Shown piece by piece: positions 1 through 7,148 of a stretch of 40,290 nucleotides of DNA. Within the stretch, counting starts at the first letter, position 1; every line of letters begins with the position of its first letter. Position numbers and translations under genes: made by a program. Under the pieces are notes generated by a model that saw only the letters and a program-made list of their open reading frames with translations, searched no databases and was not told the DNA's origin. The DNA comes from Patescibacteria group bacterium (GTDB taxonomy: Bacteria; Patescibacteriota; Minisyncoccia; Phycocordibacterales; UBA12079): NCBI GenBank assembly GCA_018817595.1, contig JAHITU010000019.1, positions 1-40,290 of the forward strand, in the 5' to 3' direction.

Positions 1-132
1 ACAACCAATTCACTAGATGGTGGTGTTTTTTCACATATGAAGAAATTATTAAAAAACCATAATGGTTTAAGGAGTGAGTTGAGAGAGAAATTAGTTGATG
101 ATTATTTGAATCGCCCAAACCCCCAAAAGTGA
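1..132 (+). CDS. Transposase, C-terminal fragment cut by window edge
   Basis: An open frame enters from the left edge and ends at a TGA stop at 130-132, giving 43 residues. The translation contains TTNSLDGGVFSHMKKLL and ends ELREKLVDDYLNR. The pattern T-x-N-x-(L/I)-(D/E)-G-G-x-x-x-x-x-(L/M)-K followed by a basic helix is typical of the end of DDE transposases. The IS family cannot be decided from this fragment; an IS1595-like or similar element is possible. No terminal inverted repeat was recognised in the following 30 bases. The rest of the gene lies outside the window. Confidence 0.55.
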   Translation, partial: TTNSLDGGVFSHMKKLLKNHNGLRSELREKLVDDYLNRPNPQK

Positions 133-164
133 TATTACATCGATTTTTCTATTTTTTATTGAAA

Positions 165-353
165 TTATGCTCCTAGGAATTTTAGTAGTTCAAAAACTAA
201 AAATCCTGGCCAAACAAGAGCTTTTAAGAACCCAACGAAACCTATAAAAAAAGAAGTTGCAGTGGAAAAGTAATAAACTATGGCTCCTAAAAAACCTAAG
301 CCATAAATGGTTTTATTATTAGGGCAACGACCACAAATTGTTCTATACATCAT
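165..353 (-). CDS. Small hydrophobic membrane protein (62 aa)
   Basis: This 62-residue protein begins MMYRTICGRCPNNKTIYGLG. It has a short cysteine-containing N-terminus (C7, C10) followed by a hydrophobic stretch of about 45 residues that can form one or two membrane segments. I recall proteins of this form (R-C-P-N-N, then Y-G-L-G-F-x-G-A) in other Patescibacteria, but no function is known to me. A TATAAA box lies about five bases before the start, and there is no Shine-Dalgarno sequence. It stands alone between the transposase tail and the DUF378 gene. Confidence 0.6.
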   Translation of the reverse strand: MMYRTICGRCPNNKTIYGLGFLGAIVYYFSTATSFFIGFVGFLKALVWPGFLVFELLKFLGA

Positions 354-486
354 AATGTTTTATAAATTAATTATTAATGAAGTATTACTGGTAATTTATA
401 TTTAATCTAATTACCTGCCAACCATGCCAAAAAATAAATATTATTAGTTTTAGCATGGCAAACGGATATCCGAAAAATATTCGGCT

Positions 487-693
487 TTATTTTTTAGAAA
501 TCTTTGTAAGATTCATCAAAATATAAATCGCTGATAGACCAACCAAGATGTAAACTATTCTTGACAATACTGACATATCTCCTAATATAGTTGCTACTAA
601 GTCAAAATTAAAAAAACCTACCAAAGCCCAATTTAAACCACCTACAATCAATAAAATGTAAGCAATCCAATCTAAAGTATTTAATTTGTTCAT
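487..693 (-). CDS. DUF378 family membrane protein
   Basis: This 68-residue protein has two membrane segments (about residues 8-30 and 42-62). It carries the family hallmark of N-x-L-D-W-I-A-Y near the start and GGLNWALVGFFNFDLV in the middle, matching DUF378 (YuzA-like) proteins of usual length 65-80. The family is integral to the cytoplasmic membrane and its function is unknown. No ribosome binding site is obvious. An AT-rich gap separates it from the operon at 781-1777, so it is probably transcribed on its own. Confidence 0.8.
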   Translation of the reverse strand: MNKLNTLDWIAYILLIVGGLNWALVGFFNFDLVATILGDMSVLSRIVYILVGLSAIYILMNLTKISKK

Positions 694-780
694 ATAACTA
701 AATAAATTATTTATAAATTAAACAATAAAATTCGACCTTTATTATTTTATCGTAGAGGTTAAACCCCGTTCGTTATTTAT

Positions 781-1299
781 TTAAAGCTTTCTACTGTCAT
801 AAGCCCAATGAAGGAGTGCTTGTCTTTGTTTAGGTCGACATAACATATCTTTTTTCCTGCAGTTTTTAGCTATTTGGGAAGAATGCCTTTTCATCGCCTT
901 CCAGCGAGCAATTTGTATTTTGTCTTCTTTAGGTAATCTTCTTCCCTGATAATAACGACAATACCATTGAAACCAACCTCTAGGGTCGTGTTCTTCGTTT
1001 ATCCAACCTTTTTTTCTCCAAACTTTTAGTGGTTGACTAGCATTAATTTTGAAATAATTTAACTCACCTAGATGTTTATTTATTTCCTTTGGGGCGAATT
1101 TAGCTTTTGTAAACCAGTTTTTAGGAAATTCTTTAATGCAGTCTCTCATATAAACACCACCAAAAATGCCCAAGGCCAACATTTCTTTAGGACTAAGGTC
1201 GGGCTTGAAATCAGAGTGAAACTTTTTCCCAGCAGATTCATTTAATTCATATTTATATTTTTTCTGCATTTTGTCTCTAACAATAATAGATTTAGACAT
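781..1299 (-). CDS. Conserved uncharacterised protein with a WFQWYCRYYQGRR motif
   Basis: This 172-residue soluble, basic protein has no signal peptide or membrane segment. Its most distinctive feature is the aromatic/basic run DPRGWFQWYCRYYQGRR at about residues 105-121, preceded by WRKKGWINEEHDPRG. I recall this motif in scattered bacterial, fungal and plant proteins of unknown function, but cannot name a family. The C-terminal third is rich in Lys, Arg and Cys, suggesting nucleic-acid or metal binding; that is inference. It follows the membrane protein at 1304-1777 by four bases on the same strand, so the two are very likely co-transcribed. Confidence 0.65.
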   Translation of the reverse strand: MSKSIIVRDKMQKKYKYELNESAGKKFHSDFKPDLSPKEMLALGIFGGVYMRDCIKEFPKNWFTKAKFAPKEINKHLGELNYFKINASQPLKVWRKKGWINEEHDPRGWFQWYCRYYQGRRLPKEDKIQIARWKAMKRHSSQIAKNCRKKDMLCRPKQRQALLHWAYDSRKL

Positions 1300-1303
1300 A
1301 GAT

Positions 1304-1777
1304 TTATTTTAATAGATATAAAACCAATAATAATAATCCACCCCACCAACCAATATCAGAAATTATCAAACTAATTGTTATCTTTTTTTGCCAGGAGTAG
1401 GGGATTAATTCTTTAGCTCTCCCCTCTATTTCTCGTTTTAAAAGAAAGGGGCTAACTTTAAATGAAAGAAAAATTCCGTTTAAAATGAGAACAACTCCTA
1501 TAAGTAAATGAACAAGAGGAATCCCTATTAACATATCATTACGATAAAAAATAAACCCACCAATAAAAGTGAGAATGATTCCAAGCCAAATTAATGGTTT
1601 GGTAATTTTGTGAGTTCTGATGGTAGTTTCTGTCCAATAGACAGAATTTTTTCCTAAAAAACCTTGTAAATCTATAACAATTACAGCTCCTAGGCCGATA
1701 ATAAAACCAGCCAAAAACAAAAACAACCCAATTATATCAAGCCATACTATTGATTCATTTATAATCTCGGTGGGCAT
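1304..1777 (-). CDS. Four-helix integral membrane protein, unknown function
   Basis: This 157-residue protein has four predicted membrane segments, at roughly residues 12-37, 60-77, 85-107 and 136-156. A Thr/Lys-rich polar loop (ETTIRTHKITKP) follows the first. The topology resembles small DUF2269/CopD-like membrane proteins, but there are no diagnostic histidine ligands beyond H55 and H90, so I do not assign a family. It is the first gene of a two-gene unit with the conserved protein immediately downstream, four bases away. There is no strong ribosome binding site before the ATG. Confidence 0.6.
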   Translation of the reverse strand: MPTEIINESIVWLDIIGLFLFLAGFIIGLGAVIVIDLQGFLGKNSVYWTETTIRTHKITKPLIWLGIILTFIGGFIFYRNDMLIGIPLVHLLIGVVLILNGIFLSFKVSPFLLKREIEGRAKELIPYSWQKKITISLIISDIGWWGGLLLLVLYLLK

Positions 1778-1951
1778 AATTGTTATATAAAGACTTTTAT
1801 TACAAAAGTCATTGGTATTTTAAAAAACTCTTATTTATATTTTAACAGATTTTTTAGAAAAAATAACACATTATGTTGATATCTTTGATTAGTATAAATG
1901 GGTTCTCCAGGAGATAAATAAAATGCATACTGTATTTTGTTGCTAGTTATG

Positions 1952-1960
1952 TGTTATAAT
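1952..1960 (+). promoter_or_regulatory. Extended -10 promoter (TGTTATAAT)
   Basis: A TG-N-TATAAT extended -10 element ends 29 bases before the ATG of the 63-aa gene at 1990. No good -35 element is seen at the expected spacing, as is usual for extended -10 promoters. The predicted leader is about 22 nt. Confidence 0.5.
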
Positions 1961-1989
1961 TGTTTATTATTAGATAAGTATTTAAAGAT

Positions 1990-2181
1990 ATGAACAAAAA
2001 CATTCTATGGGTAATAATAATCTTGATTATTATTATTGGAGGATTTTTCTTTTTCCAAAAAGATGATGTTGTTGTAATCCCAGAAAATACCGATATTATT
2101 TCTACAGAAAATATTCCAGTAGAACCAGATAACGGAATTGGGGATGGAGCTCAACCACTTGATGAAGTTTTAAATGAATAA
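1990..2181 (+). CDS. Small membrane-anchored protein (63 aa)
   Basis: This 63-residue protein has a single N-terminal membrane segment (about residues 5-22, IVIILIIIIGGFFFF type). A strongly acidic tail follows, rich in Glu, Asp and Pro (net negative). It looks like a signal anchor with a short extracytoplasmic tail. The unit is complete and monocistronic: an extended -10 promoter lies upstream and a perfect intrinsic terminator lies 17 bases after the stop. That supports it as a real gene despite its size. No family recognised. Confidence 0.6.
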   Translation: MNKNILWVIIILIIIIGGFFFFQKDDVVVIPENTDIISTENIPVEPDNGIGDGAQPLDEVLNE

Positions 2182-2195
2182 AAACTTAAGATAAA

Positions 2196-2227
2196 AAACG
2201 TGGAAATATCATTTCCACGTTTTTTTA
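2196..2227 (+). terminator. Intrinsic terminator after the 63-aa gene
   Basis: A perfect 10-bp stem (ACGTGGAAAT / ATTTCCACGT) with a 3-nt loop is followed by seven T residues. It is oriented for the plus-strand gene ending at 2181; the A-run on its left side would also let it serve the minus strand. Confidence 0.85.
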
Positions 2228-2310
2228 TTTTTAAGTTTTTTATATGAAGAGTGATGGAATAAAAAACTACTTAGGAATAAAAGTTATTAAACGGTTTTTC
2301 TTAAGTGATT

Positions 2311-3192
2311 TTAGCGATAATAATCCAATAAAGCATTAACTCCTTTTAAGTTTTTATCCCACTCGATAGTCTCATGGGTTTTTAATTCTACAGTAATGGC
2401 AGGAATATTTATGGAAGCTAGCCAACCTTCTGCATCACCTGTTACTTCATAGGCATCAAAAGAATCGACGGCCTTATAACCAGAAGCCTTAGAATAAACG
2501 TTCATAATTTCAAGAGTCTTTGGGAGAATTCCATTTTCGCATTCCGAAGCATAAACCGCATTGGATTGACTATGCCAAAAAATCACAGCTATTGGGTTGT
2601 TTTCTAAAACATAATTTTTAATAGCCAAAGACTCTGGTTCCGAAAAAGCAGAGGTGCCTGCACTAACTGGGTTAGATTTCCAAGTGCTTCTAGGTTGCCA
2701 TTTACAATCAAAATTCCTATTTAAATCTACATCATTTGCATTAAAACGACCCAACCCAAAAGTTTGGCTTTCTTTAACATCTTCTGTTTTAAAAAACCCT
2801 TCTCTGCCTGTAATTTGATAAAGTCCATCAGGATTAGCCGAGGGGATAATTGTTAATTTAATATTTTCTGGAACAAGACTGGGGTGTATTCTAAGATAGT
2901 CTATAAATTTATAGGCTAGTAAAACAGAATTCCATTCATAACCCCCATGAATTCCTCCTACAAACAGAAGATTTTTTTCTCCTTGACCAAAAGTATAGAC
3001 TTCAATCTTTCTGTTCTCAACAGAATAGCCGATTATTTCATGGCTTTGAAAATAAATTTTATTTACTTCTAATTGATCTAAAAGATCAATTTTCTTTTTG
3101 TTTTCTAAGTAATTAAAAATATAAATACTTGTTCCAATTAAAACAATGAGAATAACGATTCCGATAATTCGTCTTACAAAAAAATTTCTCAT
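2311..3192 (-). CDS. Membrane-anchored M14 zinc carboxypeptidase-like protein
   Basis: This 293-residue protein has an N-terminal membrane anchor (about residues 9-28) and an extracytoplasmic M14-family peptidase domain. The likely zinc ligands are all present: H82 and E86 in GGIHGGYEWN, and H207 in FWHSQ. The substrate-binding N158-R159 pair is in DLNRNFDC, and the catalytic glutamate E269 is in ITVELKTHE. The family removes C-terminal or D-amino residues, often from peptidoglycan peptides, so a cell-wall role outside the membrane is plausible. Its ATG overlaps the stop of the upstream paralogue by one base (TAATG), implying translational coupling. It is the catalytically intact member of the pair. 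Confidence 0.8.
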   Translation of the reverse strand: MRNFFVRRIIGIVILIVLIGTSIYIFNYLENKKKIDLLDQLEVNKIYFQSHEIIGYSVENRKIEVYTFGQGEKNLLFVGGIHGGYEWNSVLLAYKFIDYLRIHPSLVPENIKLTIIPSANPDGLYQITGREGFFKTEDVKESQTFGLGRFNANDVDLNRNFDCKWQPRSTWKSNPVSAGTSAFSEPESLAIKNYVLENNPIAVIFWHSQSNAVYASECENGILPKTLEIMNVYSKASGYKAVDSFDAYEVTGDAEGWLASINIPAITVELKTHETIEWDKNLKGVNALLDYYR

Positions 3193-4109
3193 TATAGTGA
3201 ATATTGATTAAGTATAGCTTCAATACCGGATTTGTTTTTATTCCATTCTGTCTCTGTATGATTAGTCAAAAGTACACTAATAGCAGGAATATTTTTTTTA
3301 GCTAACCAATTAACCATATCTCCAGTAATGTCATAAGAGTCAAATTCTTCGTAGCTTTTATAACCAGAAGCTGTGGCATAGGTTTTAGTTAAATTTTTGG
3401 TTTCTTTAGATATACCGTTGTGACAACTGGAAGAATAAACTCCACCAGCAGCACTATACCAAACTATAACGGCTTGAGGTTTTTGAGTTTCTATATAATT
3501 TTTAATGGCTTGGCTTTCTGGTTCAGAAAAGATTTCAGTTCCGCCACTAACAGTTTTGTTTTGCCATTTGCTTGTTGCTTGCCAATCACAATCAAAGTTT
3601 CTATTTAAATCTACTTGGTTGGCATTGAATCTTCCTGCTATTAATTCTGTTTGAGAATCTGGCACAGCGGATATCTCAAAACGTTCCGAACTTCCAACAG
3701 TTTTATTTAATCCATCTGGATTTAAAACAGGGATAATAGTTATTTTTAGGTTATTTGGAATTTTGTCTGGGTTAGCTTTAAAGTAATCCACTGCTTCATA
3801 GGCAAGTAATGAAGTGTTCCACCCATAGCCACCATGAATTCCTCCTATGAAAAGAATTTCTGTGTCACCCTCGCCATATTGATAAGCCATAATGTTTTTT
3901 TCTTCGACTGATTTTCCGATTTCAAATTCACTTATAGTTTTTGGTGTGGTGGTAGCAATTTCTTCTGCTTGTTGATTGTTTTGTTTGGTATTTATACTAG
4001 TGTTTTTATATTCAGTTCCTTCTGAATCATTTGATGAATTAGGGATTAAAAAATATAATCCTAAACCAATGATAATAACAAGTATAATTCCAATAATGAT
4101 ATTTTTCAT
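3192..4109 (-). CDS. M14-like paralogue lacking zinc and catalytic residues (probable pseudoenzyme)
   Basis: This 305-residue protein has an N-terminal membrane segment (residues 3-22), a polar linker of about 40 residues and an M14-like domain clearly homologous to its neighbour. N169-R170 of DLNRNFDC and the overall fold signatures are kept. Three functional residues are changed: the HGGYE motif is HGGYG (Glu to Gly at 96), the third zinc ligand His is Tyr218 (VWYSA), and the catalytic Glu is Leu280 (SVLLTNH). The reading frame is intact, so this is more likely a selected pseudoenzyme or binding protein than a decaying gene. It is translated first in the pair and could regulate or scaffold the active copy. 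Confidence 0.8.
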   Translation of the reverse strand: MKNIIIGIILVIIIGLGLYFLIPNSSNDSEGTEYKNTSINTKQNNQQAEEIATTTPKTISEFEIGKSVEEKNIMAYQYGEGDTEILFIGGIHGGYGWNTSLLAYEAVDYFKANPDKIPNNLKITIIPVLNPDGLNKTVGSSERFEISAVPDSQTELIAGRFNANQVDLNRNFDCDWQATSKWQNKTVSGGTEIFSEPESQAIKNYIETQKPQAVIVWYSAAGGVYSSSCHNGISKETKNLTKTYATASGYKSYEEFDSYDITGDMVNWLAKKNIPAISVLLTNHTETEWNKNKSGIEAILNQYSL

Positions 4110-4143
4110 AATTTTACTTAGTTTAACAATAATATTTTAATTG

Positions 4144-4168
4144 TATCAGAATTTACAAAATTCTGATA
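4144..4168. promoter_or_regulatory. Perfect palindrome in divergent promoter region
   Basis: The 11-bp arms TATCAGAATTT and AAATTCTGATA are separated by three bases. It lies between the divergent M14 pair and the PAS gene, in the only shared control region, so it is a candidate operator. A transcript-borne hairpin is the alternative. No candidate regulator is known. Confidence 0.4.
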
Positions 4169-4280
4169 ATTATAAAATAGTAATATATTTTATAATAAGT
4201 TATCCACAGTTTTGGCTATCTTTTTTATAATAAATAATTTTGGTACTATTAAGATAGTTAAAAGTAATTTATATAATCCT

Positions 4281-4844
4281 ATGGAAAAAGATAAATTAAA
4301 ATTAGATGAGGATAAAAAAATGGCCCTTTTTTATCTCAAAACATTTGCCGATACTATAAGAGAACCTATTTTAATTCTTGACCCTGATCTTCGAGTAGTG
4401 GGTGGTAATAGTGTTTTTTATAATCTTTTCCTGGTAAAAAAATCAGAAACAGAGAATAAACTTGTTTACGAGCTAGGGAATAGACAATGGGACATACCTG
4501 AGCTTCGAACATTGTTAGAAAAAGTCTTACCTGAGAAAAAATTTATTAACGATTTTGAAGTTACCCATGAATTTCCTTCTATTGGTTTGAAGGTAATGTT
4601 ACTCAACGCAAGGCAGTTAGACCATGTTAATCAAATCTTGTTAGCTTTTGAAGATGTCACTTTAAAGAGAACAATCGAGGCAAGATTAGCCAAATATACT
4701 AAGGATATAGAAAAAGGAATATTAGAAAAAACCAAAGAACTAAAATGTCGTGTCGATGAGTTAGAAAATCTGAATAAAATAATGGTAGGTCGTGAACTAA
4801 AGATGCTAGAAATGAAAGAAGAATTAGAACAGTTAAAAAAATAA
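4281..4844 (+). CDS. PAS-domain protein with C-terminal coiled coil
   Basis: This protein is 187 residues from the ATG at 4281. An upstream in-frame TTG at 4212 exists, but its extra residues look non-conserved and overlap a promoter-like TATAAT at 4226-4231. A PAS fold covers about residues 15-130. Its parts include PILILDPDLRVVGGNSVFY, then LPEKKFINDFEVTHEFPSIG and LLAFEDVTLKRTIEARL, closely resembling the PAS domain of CheB/CheR-type and two-component sensors. A heptad-rich coiled coil (about 135-187) follows and then the protein ends. No kinase, cyclase or HTH output domain is present, so it is probably a cytoplasmic sensor or dimerisation adaptor acting with another protein. Confidence 0.7.
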   Translation: MEKDKLKLDEDKKMALFYLKTFADTIREPILILDPDLRVVGGNSVFYNLFLVKKSETENKLVYELGNRQWDIPELRTLLEKVLPEKKFINDFEVTHEFPSIGLKVMLLNARQLDHVNQILLAFEDVTLKRTIEARLAKYTKDIEKGILEKTKELKCRVDELENLNKIMVGRELKMLEMKEELEQLKK

Positions 4845-4862
4845 AAAAATAACAAAACAAAA

Positions 4863-4887
4863 GCACCTTTTCCAAGGTGTCTTTGTT
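4863..4887 (+). terminator. Weak intrinsic terminator after PAS gene
   Basis: A 7-bp stem (GCACCTT / AAGGTGT, one G-T pair) with a TTCC loop is followed by a T-rich but interrupted tail. It sits 18 bases after the PAS stop codon. Confidence 0.55.
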
Positions 4888-5034
4888 TATATTTAGAAAT
4901 TATTAAAAATCAATAAAATTTAATATTCTCTTTTGGTTTATTTTGTCTCAGTTTATATAAATTGTTTTAAAATATATAAAATACCTATATTTACTGTGTA
5001 TTTAAGAGATTTAAAGGCACAGATTGTAAATGTC

Positions 5035-5061
5035 TTGCGGGTCTTTACAAAATAGTATAAT
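5035..5061 (+). promoter_or_regulatory. uvrB promoter
   Basis: TTGCGG (5035-5040) and TATAAT (5056-5061) are separated by 15 bp. The predicted start near 5068 leaves a leader of only about 7 nt before the ATG at 5075. The promoter lies downstream of the more distal in-frame ATG at 5030, which argues for 5075 as the true start. No SOS-type GAAC-N4-GTTC box is seen here. Confidence 0.5.
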
Positions 5062-5074
5062 ATGTAGTGTTATT

Positions 5075-7138
5075 ATGAAAACTAATTTCAAACTACATTC
5101 TGAGTATAATCCTGCTGGAGATCAAGAAAAAGCTATTAAATCTCTTGTAAAGGGGTTAAAGTCTGGTGATAAACATCAGACTCTTTTAGGTGTGACTGGG
5201 TCGGGTAAAACCTTTACGATAGCTAATGTTATTTCTGAAATCAATAAGTCAACTTTGGTAGTTACTCACAATAAAACTTTAGCTGCTCAGCTAGCCCAAG
5301 AATTTAAAGAATTTTTCCCTGAAAATGCTGTTCATTATTTTGTATCTTATTATGACTACTATCAACCAGAAGCCTATGTGTCTACTTCTGATACATATAT
5401 AGAAAAGGAGGCCAGTATTAATACTGAAGTAGAGAGGCTTAGACATGCTACCACTCAATCATTATTAACCCGAAAAGATGTTATTGTGGTTGCAACCGTA
5501 TCTTGTATCTATGGTTTGGGTAATCCAATTGAATATGAGAAAATCCATTTAAAAATCAAAACAGGAGAAAAAATAAGTCAAAAAAGCTTTATTCGAGATT
5601 TAATCTCTTTGTTTTTTGAAAGAACTAACGCTGATTTAGAACCAGGGAAGTTTAGAGTTGTAGGGAACGCTATCGAGATAATGCCTGTTAACGAAAAACA
5701 AAATTATCGAATTCAAATAGAAGGGGGGAAAATAGATTCTATTCAAAAAATAGACCCTGTTTCCCAAATAATTATGGAAGAGAAAGATTTATATTTTCTT
5801 TTCCCAGCCAAGCATTTTATTACTGACCCTGCTAAAAAGGAAATAGCATTAAAACAGATTGAAAAAGATTTAGAAAAACAATTAAAGGTTTTTGAAAAAG
5901 ACGGAAAATTGCTAGAAGTAGATAGATTAAAAAGAAGAACAAGATACGATTTAGCTTTGATGCGAGAAATTGGATATGTTTCAGGGATAGAAAATTATTC
6001 TCGATATTTTGACCAAAGAAAAGAAGGAGAAGCTCCGTATACTTTGTTGGATTATTTTTCAGAAGATTTTTTAACAGTAATTGATGAATCTCATGTGGCT
6101 GTTCCACAAATAGGAGGAATGTATGCGGGAGACCGTTCTAGAAAAAATAATTTAATAAATTATGGTTTTAGGTTGCCTAGTGCTAAGGATAATCGCCCTT
6201 TAACTTTTGATGAATTTTCTTCAAAAATAGGGCAGACTATTTATACATCAGCTACTCCAGGAACTTATGAATTAGAAAACTCAAAAAATATAACAGAACA
6301 AATTATTCGACCAACAGGACTAATTGATCCCAAAATAATTATAAAACCGATTCAACAATCAGGTGAATACAAAGGGCAAATTCAAGATTTTATTGAAGAA
6401 GCTAAAAAAAATATAGCTAGTGGAGGTAGAGTATTAGCTACAACTTTGACCAAAAAAATGGCAGAAGATTTAACTGATTATTTAGAAGAAAGAGGAATAA
6501 AAACAGCTTATATTCATAGTGATATAGGAACGGTGGAAAGAATTGATATTATTACAGATTTCCGAAAAGGAAAATACGATATATTAGTAGGTGTGAACTT
6601 ACTTAGAGAAGGTCTAGATATGCCAGAAGTAGAACTGATTGGTATTTTAGATGCTGACAAAGAAGGCTTTTTGCGTTCTGTGACTTCCTTGATTCAGACA
6701 ATCGGTAGGGCTGCTAGAAATGTAAATGGGCGAGTTATTTTATATGCTGATAAAATAACAAAATCTATTGAAAAAGCTATGGAAGAAACAGATAGAAGAA
6801 GAATCATTCAGTTAAAATACAATAAGGAAAATGGTATTACTCCACAAACAATTAAAAAGAAAATAACCAGTATTGCTGATCAAATAAGGAGTGATCATGA
6901 GAAAACAGTTGAACAACTTTTGATGGTGGATAAAGAATTAATGAAAAAAAGTCCTAAAAAGTTTATAAAAGAAAAAATGAAAAGAATGACTGAAGCGGTT
7001 AAAGTTTTGGATTTTGAAACAGCTGCTATCTTGCGTGATGAAATCAAAGAGTTAGAAAAGATGCTTCCACAGCCATCTCCGTCTTTGCGAGGAGCGAAAC
7101 GTAGTGAAGCGACGAAGCAATCCAGAAATAGTAAATAA
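5075..7138 (+). CDS. uvrB: UvrABC excinuclease subunit B
   Basis: UvrB is the DNA-damage verification helicase of nucleotide excision repair; it is loaded by UvrA and recruits UvrC. From the ATG at 5075 the protein is 687 residues and begins MKTNFKLHSEYNPAGDQ, the usual family start. Visible motifs are the Walker A box GVTGSGKT, the beta-hairpin region VSYYDYYQPEAYVSTSDTYI, the DESH box, the TSATPG motif and the helicase segment VGVNLLREGLDMPEV. A UVR domain lies near the C-terminus (DFETAAILRDEIKELEKML). The last 23 residues (after ELEKML) are encoded by a dispersed DNA repeat and are not part of the family. First gene of uvrB-uvrA-uvrC. Confidence 0.97.
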   Translation: MKTNFKLHSEYNPAGDQEKAIKSLVKGLKSGDKHQTLLGVTGSGKTFTIANVISEINKSTLVVTHNKTLAAQLAQEFKEFFPENAVHYFVSYYDYYQPEAYVSTSDTYIEKEASINTEVERLRHATTQSLLTRKDVIVVATVSCIYGLGNPIEYEKIHLKIKTGEKISQKSFIRDLISLFFERTNADLEPGKFRVVGNAIEIMPVNEKQNYRIQIEGGKIDSIQKIDPVSQIIMEEKDLYFLFPAKHFITDPAKKEIALKQIEKDLEKQLKVFEKDGKLLEVDRLKRRTRYDLALMREIGYVSGIENYSRYFDQRKEGEAPYTLLDYFSEDFLTVIDESHVAVPQIGGMYAGDRSRKNNLINYGFRLPSAKDNRPLTFDEFSSKIGQTIYTSATPGTYELENSKNITEQIIRPTGLIDPKIIIKPIQQSGEYKGQIQDFIEEAKKNIASGGRVLATTLTKKMAEDLTDYLEERGIKTAYIHSDIGTVERIDIITDFRKGKYDILVGVNLLREGLDMPEVELIGILDADKEGFLRSVTSLIQTIGRAARNVNGRVILYADKITKSIEKAMEETDRRRIIQLKYNKENGITPQTIKKKITSIADQIRSDHEKTVEQLLMVDKELMKKSPKKFIKEKMKRMTEAVKVLDFETAAILRDEIKELEKMLPQPSPSLRGAKRSEATKQSRNSK
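7079..7127 (+). repeat. Dispersed repeat encoding the UvrB tail
   Basis: The 49-bp segment starts CCGTCTTTGCGA and ends GAAGCAATCCAGAA. Repeats with these ends are, from general knowledge, scattered in many bacterial genomes. Here it lies inside the uvrB frame and encodes SLRGAKRSEATKQS. The same two ends occur at 16165-16176 and 16271-16284 around a different interior. Confidence 0.7.
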
Positions 7139-7148
7139 AAACAATAAT

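Noticed and set aside
4200-4208. Replication origin
   Set aside because: A single DnaA box without a cluster, an AT-rich unwinding array or dnaA/dnaN genes nearby.
4271-4283. Leaderless promoter for the PAS gene (TATAAT three bases before ATG)
   Set aside because: The spacing is too short for a start at the ATG; an upstream TATAAT at 4226 is more likely.
5030-5074. Longer UvrB start
   Set aside because: The promoter -10 lies inside this stretch and the family start matches the ATG at 5075.
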